From positions 1 to 10,030 of the forward strand of contig CALZLE010000451.1 of NCBI GenBank assembly GCA_945788205.1: 10,030 nucleotides of DNA. The letters run 5' to 3'. The number at the start of each line of letters is the position of its first letter. The first letter of the stretch is position 1. Of this stretch, positions 5,653 to 10,030 are shown piece after piece. The position numbers and the translations under genes are program-made. The notes under the pieces were generated by a model, which saw only the letters and a list, made by a program, of their open reading frames with translations, made no database searches and had not been told where the DNA came from. Source of the DNA: an uncultured Desulfuromonadales bacterium (GTDB lineage Bacteria > Desulfobacterota > Desulfuromonadia > Desulfuromonadales > Geopsychrobacteraceae).

Positions 5653-6903
5653 ATGAAAAGCACCGGAACGACAGATTCTGAATCAACACAAAAAGGCCTT
5701 CACTACGGCTGGATCATCGTTCTTGTCGGCACCCTGACAATTGTCGCCTGTCTCGGCTTGGCCCGCTTTGCCTTCGGCATGTTGTTGCCTTCGATGCGTG
5801 AAGCGCTCGGAATGTCGTATGATGAGATGGGACTGCTCGGCACCGCGAACTTTGCCGGCTACCTGACTGCTGTCGGGTTAATCCCATTTTTGCTGCGCCG
5901 TTTCACCCCACGCAAGCTGATCGCTGGTGGGTTGTTATTGATCAGCGGCTGCATTTTCGGCATCAGTCTCTGCAACAGTTACTCCCCGGTGCTGGTTCTC
6001 TACACATTGGTCGGCATCGGCAGCGGCTTGGCCAACATCCCGCTGATGGTTCTGGTTTCCTATTGGTTCCGCCGCGAGCGCCGCGGTCGAGCCGCTGGCC
6101 TGATCGTTATCGGCAGCGGTTTCGCCATCATCTTCTCCGGCTATGCAATCCCCCTCCTCAACGCCCATTTTGGCGCGAATGGCTGGAGAGCAGGCTGGGC
6201 CCTGATTGCCCTGATTGTTCTGGTGATCGCAATCATCGCCGCGCTGCTGATCCGCAACAACCCCGCCGAAAAAGGCCTCGAACCTCTCGGCCGAAAAGAA
6301 ATCAGCGACACCCCTCAAACAGAGAAGCAAAGGCGCGTCACCAGCGCACAGATTCTCACCCATCTCGGTGTTCTCTATTTTATCTTTGGCGCCACTTATG
6401 TCATTTACGGCACCTTCATTGTGACAACTTTGATTGAGGAGTACGGCTACGCCGAGGCAAGCGCTGGCCATTTCTGGTCGTGGGTCGGCTTCTTCAGTCT
6501 TTTTTCGGGAATCGTATTCGGCACCCTTTCAGACCGGATTGGCCGGAAAGGCGGGCTGATGGTGGTTTTCTCTGTACAGACTCTCGCCTACCTGTTCGCG
6601 GGAGTAAAACTGGGGTCAACTGTTGTCTTCGCTTCGGTGGTCTTATACGGTATCGCCGCCTTCGCTATCCCAGCGATTATGGCGGCGGCAATCGGCGACT
6701 ACCTGGGCAAGTCCAAGGCAGCGGCCGGATTTTCGATCATCACTTTCTGCTTCGCCATCGGCCAAACTCTCGGACCGGCTGTCGCTGGCATGGTCGCCGA
6801 AGCAACCGGAACGTTCACCAGCAGCTATCTCAGCTCCGCCGCACTAACGACCATTGCGATCATTCTCGCTTTTTTTCTCCCGGCCCCGTCCGGACAGAAT
6901 TGA
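5653..6903 (+). CDS. major facilitator superfamily transporter
   Basis: A 416-residue inner-membrane protein with about twelve transmembrane segments in two six-helix halves joined by a charged cytoplasmic loop (about 201-232). MFS signatures are present: LARFAFGMLLPSM in the first helix region (36-48), the YWFRRERRGRAAGL loop (137-150) between helices 4 and 5, and the motif-A-like GTLSDRIGRKGG (290-301) in the second half. The first-helix motif recalls YbfB/YjiJ-like and related MFS exporters; the substrate is unknown. The ATG at 5653 is preferred over an in-frame TTG at 5578 because the upstream 25 residues are not family-like. No good Shine-Dalgarno is visible. The gene follows fumC in the same direction after a 141-base gap with a hairpin, and it converges on rnd with 22 bases between. 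Confidence 0.9.
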   Translation: MKSTGTTDSESTQKGLHYGWIIVLVGTLTIVACLGLARFAFGMLLPSMREALGMSYDEMGLLGTANFAGYLTAVGLIPFLLRRFTPRKLIAGGLLLISGCIFGISLCNSYSPVLVLYTLVGIGSGLANIPLMVLVSYWFRRERRGRAAGLIVIGSGFAIIFSGYAIPLLNAHFGANGWRAGWALIALIVLVIAIIAALLIRNNPAEKGLEPLGRKEISDTPQTEKQRRVTSAQILTHLGVLYFIFGATYVIYGTFIVTTLIEEYGYAEASAGHFWSWVGFFSLFSGIVFGTLSDRIGRKGGLMVVFSVQTLAYLFAGVKLGSTVVFASVVLYGIAAFAIPAIMAAAIGDYLGKSKAAAGFSIITFCFAIGQTLGPAVAGMVAEATGTFTSSYLSSAALTTIAIILAFFLPAPSGQN

Positions 6904-6911
6904 AGCAAACA

Positions 6912-6926
6912 GCCGAAAGGCATTTT
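6912..6926. terminator. short hairpin between convergent genes, weak terminator
   Basis: GCC-GAAA-GGC (6912-6921) forms a 3-bp stem with a GNRA tetraloop. On the plus strand it is followed by ATTTTT, which would serve the MFS gene; on the minus strand it is followed by a T-rich stretch after the rnd stop. The stem is too short to be sure. Confidence 0.3.
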
Positions 6927-8047
6927 TAATTCAAAGCCCGGAGGATTCCCTCGCCCAGCACCTTCCGTTGCCACTTTTTCAGCAACTGAACGTCAGCAAA
7001 ATCCTGCTCGCTGCGCGGTTGCTTGCGCGCCAGTTCATCGAGCAGGGCGTTGTTGATCAATACACCCGGATCGAGTGCCAGTTCGGCGGCGACTTTTTTG
7101 CGCCAATCCTTCAAGCGGGTCATCCGTTTTTCAACCTGCGGGTCTTTCGCTCGTCGCTCTCCGCGCGGATAAACCGGCAACTCTGCCTCTGGCAGATCGA
7201 GGGCCATACTCACCTGCTGCAGCAACTTGCCTCCGTAGCGGTCGATCAACCGGGGCGACAGCCCATCAACTTCCTGCAACTTGCTTCGACCGGTCGGTTT
7301 CAGTTTGGCGAGATGCAACAGCGATTTGTTGCCAAACACTTTGTAGAGCGGACAATCTCGCCGCCGGGCCTCTTCATCCCGCCACTGGAGCAGATTTTCC
7401 AACACCGCCAGCTGGCGGCGGTCCAGAGTTCCGGAACCTTTGAAGCGCATAAACAACGGCCCCTCGTGGACTGCAAAACGGACCTTTTCGAGCAATGCAA
7501 ACTCTTCCTGAACCCAGTCGAGGCGGCCCATATCGATCAGCTTCTGTTCAAAAATTTCTACCAGTCGATGCAGGTGACAGGTGTCTTCTGCGGCGTAGCG
7601 GATCATCCCCTCAGAGAGAGGCCGCTTTGACCAGTCGGCGCGCTGGTACTGCTTGTCGAGCTCAACAGAAAAATACTTGCGCAGCACATCAGCCAAGCCA
7701 AATTTTTCTTCGCCAAGAAACTGGCTGGAAATCATGGTGTCGAACAAACCATCAATGTTGATGTCGAAATCACGCGCCAGGCAGCGCATATCGTAATCAG
7801 CCGCATGGAAAATTTTGCGCACCTGCGGGTCGGCTAAAACCGATTTAAGCGGCGCCAGTTCGGCCCCGGCCAGCGGGTCAATCAGCACGGTTTCTTCCGG
7901 CGTAGAAAACTGTAGCAGGCAGACTTTCTCTTGATAATTGTGCATCGAATCAGCTTCGAGATCGACGGCAATCACCGGATGTTTTTCCAGCTCTGCGGCA
8001 AAGTCAGCAACCTGTTCGGTGCTGGTCAAAATTGGTGGTAACGACAT
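6926..8047 (-). CDS. rnd: ribonuclease D
   Basis: A 3'-to-5' exoribonuclease that trims tRNA precursors and other small structured RNAs; cytoplasmic and divalent-metal dependent. The product is 373 residues, like E. coli RNase D (375). The DEDDy nuclease residues are all visible: Asp29 and Glu31 in AVDLEAD, Asp86 in HAADYDMRCL, and Tyr151 and Asp155 in YAAEDTCHL. An HRDC RNA-binding domain follows (about 208-283), and a second, weaker HRDC-like helical region ends the protein (about 303-373). The ATG follows the mutY stop codon with no gap. Its GGAG site, five bases upstream, lies inside the end of mutY, which points to translational coupling. It is the last gene of the hisC-mutY-rnd operon. 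Confidence 0.95.
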   Translation of the reverse strand: MSLPPILTSTEQVADFAAELEKHPVIAVDLEADSMHNYQEKVCLLQFSTPEETVLIDPLAGAELAPLKSVLADPQVRKIFHAADYDMRCLARDFDINIDGLFDTMISSQFLGEEKFGLADVLRKYFSVELDKQYQRADWSKRPLSEGMIRYAAEDTCHLHRLVEIFEQKLIDMGRLDWVQEEFALLEKVRFAVHEGPLFMRFKGSGTLDRRQLAVLENLLQWRDEEARRRDCPLYKVFGNKSLLHLAKLKPTGRSKLQEVDGLSPRLIDRYGGKLLQQVSMALDLPEAELPVYPRGERRAKDPQVEKRMTRLKDWRKKVAAELALDPGVLINNALLDELARKQPRSEQDFADVQLLKKWQRKVLGEGILRALN

Positions 8048-9121
8048 TTATTCTCCAGAGCCCTGCAACTTTTCAAGGGCTTTTTTATGGGCACCGTGGA
8101 GTGCCAATTGCGATAATTCTTCTGCAGCGCACCAGTCATTTTCTGCTTCTGCTACTTGCGGAAAGTCATCGATCGACAGCTGAAACAGCTGCAATTCAAG
8201 GCGGAAATGACTGTAAATATGTGTGATATTTCCAAGCGGCCGAAGATCCCCGCTCACGGCAAAATCACTCATCAGCAAGCGAACCTTCTGCTCCGCCATT
8301 TCTCCGTCAGCAATGCTGACGGTTGGAAACTCCCAGAGGCCTCCGAGCAGGCCACTAGCTGGCCGTCTGCGAACCAGATATTTCCCCTGCTTTTCCAGCA
8401 ACAGAGCTGCTTCGTGACGAATCGGCACCGGCTTACTCTTCTGCTTCAGCGGCAACTGTTGCTCCAAGCCAAACTCACGCGCCTGACAAAGCTCGCTCAA
8501 CGGACAGTCTTCGCAGAGCGGTTTGCGCGGCAGACAGACTGTTGCTCCCAGGTCCATGATCGCCTGGGTGTAGTCGTGGACATCAGCCACCGGAGTCAGC
8601 AACTCTGCCCAGTGCCAAAGCTGCTTTTCTGCGGCGCTGGAACGGGGTGGCTGCTGAAGAGCGAACAAGCGACACAGAATCCGCCGAACATTGCCATCGA
8701 GGATCGGGGCATGTCGCTCAAATGCCAACGCGGAAATTGCCCCGGCCGTAGAGCGCCCCACCCCCGGTAACTGCTGAAGTTCAGTGACCGTCTGCGGAAA
8801 TTCGCCGCCGAATTCCTCAACCAACATTTTCGCCGCCGCATGCAGGTTACGAGCACGGGCATAATATCCAAGCCCGGCCCAAAGGTCGATCACTGCTTCC
8901 TGTGGCGCAGCCGCCAGATGTTCGACGCTCGGGAAATTCTCCAGAAAACGTTGATAATAACCGATGACCGCAGCGACGGTCGTTTGCTGCAGCATGATCT
9001 CTGACAACCAGATCCGGTACGGGTCGCGGGTCTGCCGCCACGGCAGAGCACGCCCCTGCTTCGAATACCAGGCGAGCAAACGCGGGGCAATTGCGTCTGT
9101 CGCAAAAGGCAGCTCAGCCAA
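8048..9121 (-). CDS. mutY: A/G-specific adenine DNA glycosylase
   Basis: Removes adenine mispaired with 8-oxoguanine, preventing G:C to T:A mutation. The product is 357 residues, similar to E. coli MutY (350). Catalytic Glu41 is in SEIMLQQT. The helix-hairpin-helix [12 protein letters not shown] (118-129) is followed by Asp142 in LDGNVRR. The [4Fe-4S] cluster ligands are Cys196, Cys203, Cys206 and Cys212 in the exact C-X6-C-X2-C-X5-C spacing. The C-terminal NUDIX-like domain (about 235-340) that recognises 8-oxoguanine carries YSH (303-305), matching the FSH motif of E. coli. The start appears to be TTG at 9121, overlapping the hisC stop by 8 bases; no ATG occurs until codon 43, which is inside the catalytic domain. 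No clear Shine-Dalgarno is present, which suits start by reinitiation from hisC. Confidence 0.95.
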   Translation of the reverse strand: MAELPFATDAIAPRLLAWYSKQGRALPWRQTRDPYRIWLSEIMLQQTTVAAVIGYYQRFLENFPSVEHLAAAPQEAVIDLWAGLGYYARARNLHAAAKMLVEEFGGEFPQTVTELQQLPGVGRSTAGAISALAFERHAPILDGNVRRILCRLFALQQPPRSSAAEKQLWHWAELLTPVADVHDYTQAIMDLGATVCLPRKPLCEDCPLSELCQAREFGLEQQLPLKQKSKPVPIRHEAALLLEKQGKYLVRRRPASGLLGGLWEFPTVSIADGEMAEQKVRLLMSDFAVSGDLRPLGNITHIYSHFRLELQLFQLSIDDFPQVAEAENDWCAAEELSQLALHGAHKKALEKLQGSGE

Positions 9122-10030
9122 TCTCGCGCAGAGCCTCTTTGAGCATCAGCATCTCTTCGTGGGTGCCGATAGAAATCCGCAGTCCGTGCTTGAGAAGTGG
9201 ATCGGAAAAATAGCGCACCAGTATTTTGCGCGCGAACAGGGCATCATAAACCCGCTTGGCATCCCGGTCTGGAGGAACGGCAAAGACAAAGTTGGCATGT
9301 GACGGGATCACCTGATAGCCGAACTTACGCAATCCATTGCTGAAGCAATCACGCACGTTGCGCACCTTGCCCGTGGTCAACTCCAGATACGTCTGATCTT
9401 TGAGCGCGGCACTGGCGGCCACCAGCGCCAAACGATCGAGGTGGTAGTGATCGCGGATTTTATCAAGCGCGGCCACCACTTCGGGACGGGCGACAGCCAA
9501 ACCCAAACGCATTCCGGCCAACGCGTAGCTTTTTGAAAAAGTGCGGGTGACGACAATATTCTCGTGCTCTGCTACCAACCGCATGGCACTATCATCAGCA
9601 AAATCGACGTAAGCCTCATCGACGACCAGTATTCCGCTGCAACGTCCGGCCAGCTCCGCAATATAGTCATTGTCAAAAATAAAACCGAGCGGCGCATTGG
9701 GGCTGGTGAGAAAGAACAACTTCCCCTCGTAGCACTCCGGGAAATCGGCGATCCTAAAATCCTCCGTCAGCCCAAAGGTACGGATCTTCGCGCCCTGAAT
9801 ATGAGCCAAGGTCGAATAGTAGGAATAAGAGGGATGAATGTAGGCAAGCTCCTCCCCTTCACCGACAAAAGCCCGGATCAGGTTGTTGAGCAGCTCGTCC
9901 GAACCATTGGCCATGATCACCCACTCGGGGTCAACCCGGTAGAGTTCCGCGGCGTCAGCTCGTGCCTGTTTACTGGCAGCATCCGGATATTTGCGCAGAT
10001 TCTCACCGCCGTTCGCCATCTCTGCCGCGA
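9114..10030 (-). CDS. hisC: histidinol-phosphate aminotransferase (5' end outside the window)
   Basis: PLP enzyme that makes histidinol phosphate from imidazole-acetol phosphate and glutamate, a late step of histidine synthesis. The gene is cut by the right edge: the frame stays open through 10030. The ATG at 10019 is internal, since the N-terminal arm and the usual NENP motif are missing. Counting from that Met, visible fold-type I signatures are LRKYPD (8-13), [14 protein letters not shown] (38-51), SPNAPLGF (106-113), VDEAYVDF (133-140) with the PLP-contacting Asp134, and [12 protein letters not shown] (160-171) with the Schiff-base Lys163 and Arg171. NGSDE plus YPD favours HisC over other class I/II aminotransferases, though some relatives act on aromatic amino acids. 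It overlaps mutY by 8 bases and heads the hisC-mutY-rnd run as seen here. Confidence 0.93.
   Translation of the reverse strand, partial: AAEMANGGENLRKYPDAASKQARADAAELYRVDPEWVIMANGSDELLNNLIRAFVGEGEELAYIHPSYSYYSTLAHIQGAKIRTFGLTEDFRIADFPECYEGKLFFLTSPNAPLGFIFDNDYIAELAGRCSGILVVDEAYVDFADDSAMRLVAEHENIVVTRTFSKSYALAGMRLGLAVARPEVVAALDKIRDHYHLDRLALVAASAALKDQTYLELTTGKVRNVRDCFSNGLRKFGYQVIPSHANFVFAVPPDRDAKRVYDALFARKILVRYFSDPLLKHGLRISIGTHEEMLMLKEALREIG

Noticed and set aside
6854..7630. A 258-codon plus-strand frame overlapping the MFS end and antisense to rnd
   Set aside because: rnd carries every DEDDy residue in the sense strand; the antisense product is low-complexity and unlike any family I know.

Overview
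The window looks like a piece of core chromosome from a Desulfuromonadales-type bacterium (Desulfuromonas/Pelobacter/Geobacter relatives). This rests on remembered family resemblance: the small DUF2155-like lipoprotein, the overall character of the housekeeping proteins and a moderate GC content. No database search was possible. There is no transposase, phage gene, CRISPR array or recognisable defence or secretion cassette. Almost every base is accounted for by housekeeping genes, tRNAs and short intergenic signals.

Layout. Positions 1-140 hold a minus-strand tRNA-Arg(ACG) with its own strong promoter. At 138-602 is a small DUF2155-like lipoprotein. From 626 to 1151, reading on the minus strand, come a tRNA promoter, tRNA-Ser(UGA), tRNA-Ser(GCU), a structured spacer ending in a second copy of the tRNA-Ser 3' end (an rtT-like tRNA-linked element), and an intrinsic terminator. 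Just upstream of these tRNAs lies serS (1152-2423), the enzyme that charges them, with a good sigma70-type promoter. Further upstream on the same strand are an HD-domain nucleotidase-like protein (2523-3101) and an EamA/DMT transporter (3118-4002), which form a two-gene unit. A divergent control region (4003-4122) separates these from fumC (4123-5511) on the plus strand. After a GC-rich hairpin comes an MFS transporter (5653-6903). The right third is a tight minus-strand operon, hisC (cut by the window edge), mutY and rnd, with an 8-nt overlap and an abutting stop/start. It converges on the MFS gene across 22 bp.

How the genes work together. The left half is mainly translation supply: serS beside both tRNA-Ser genes, plus tRNA-Arg. 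fumC is a TCA-cycle enzyme. The hisC-mutY-rnd operon joins histidine synthesis, oxidative DNA-damage repair and RNA 3' processing, and its junctions suggest translational coupling.

The most interesting signal is the roughly 160-bp element after tRNA-Ser(GCU). It carries an exact 28-bp duplication of the tRNA 3' end plus its downstream bases, a 9-bp terminal stem formed by that duplicated tail, and several internal hairpins. It resembles the tRNA-tail repeats and rtT RNA of the E. coli tyrT operon. I see no clearly novel multi-gene system here.
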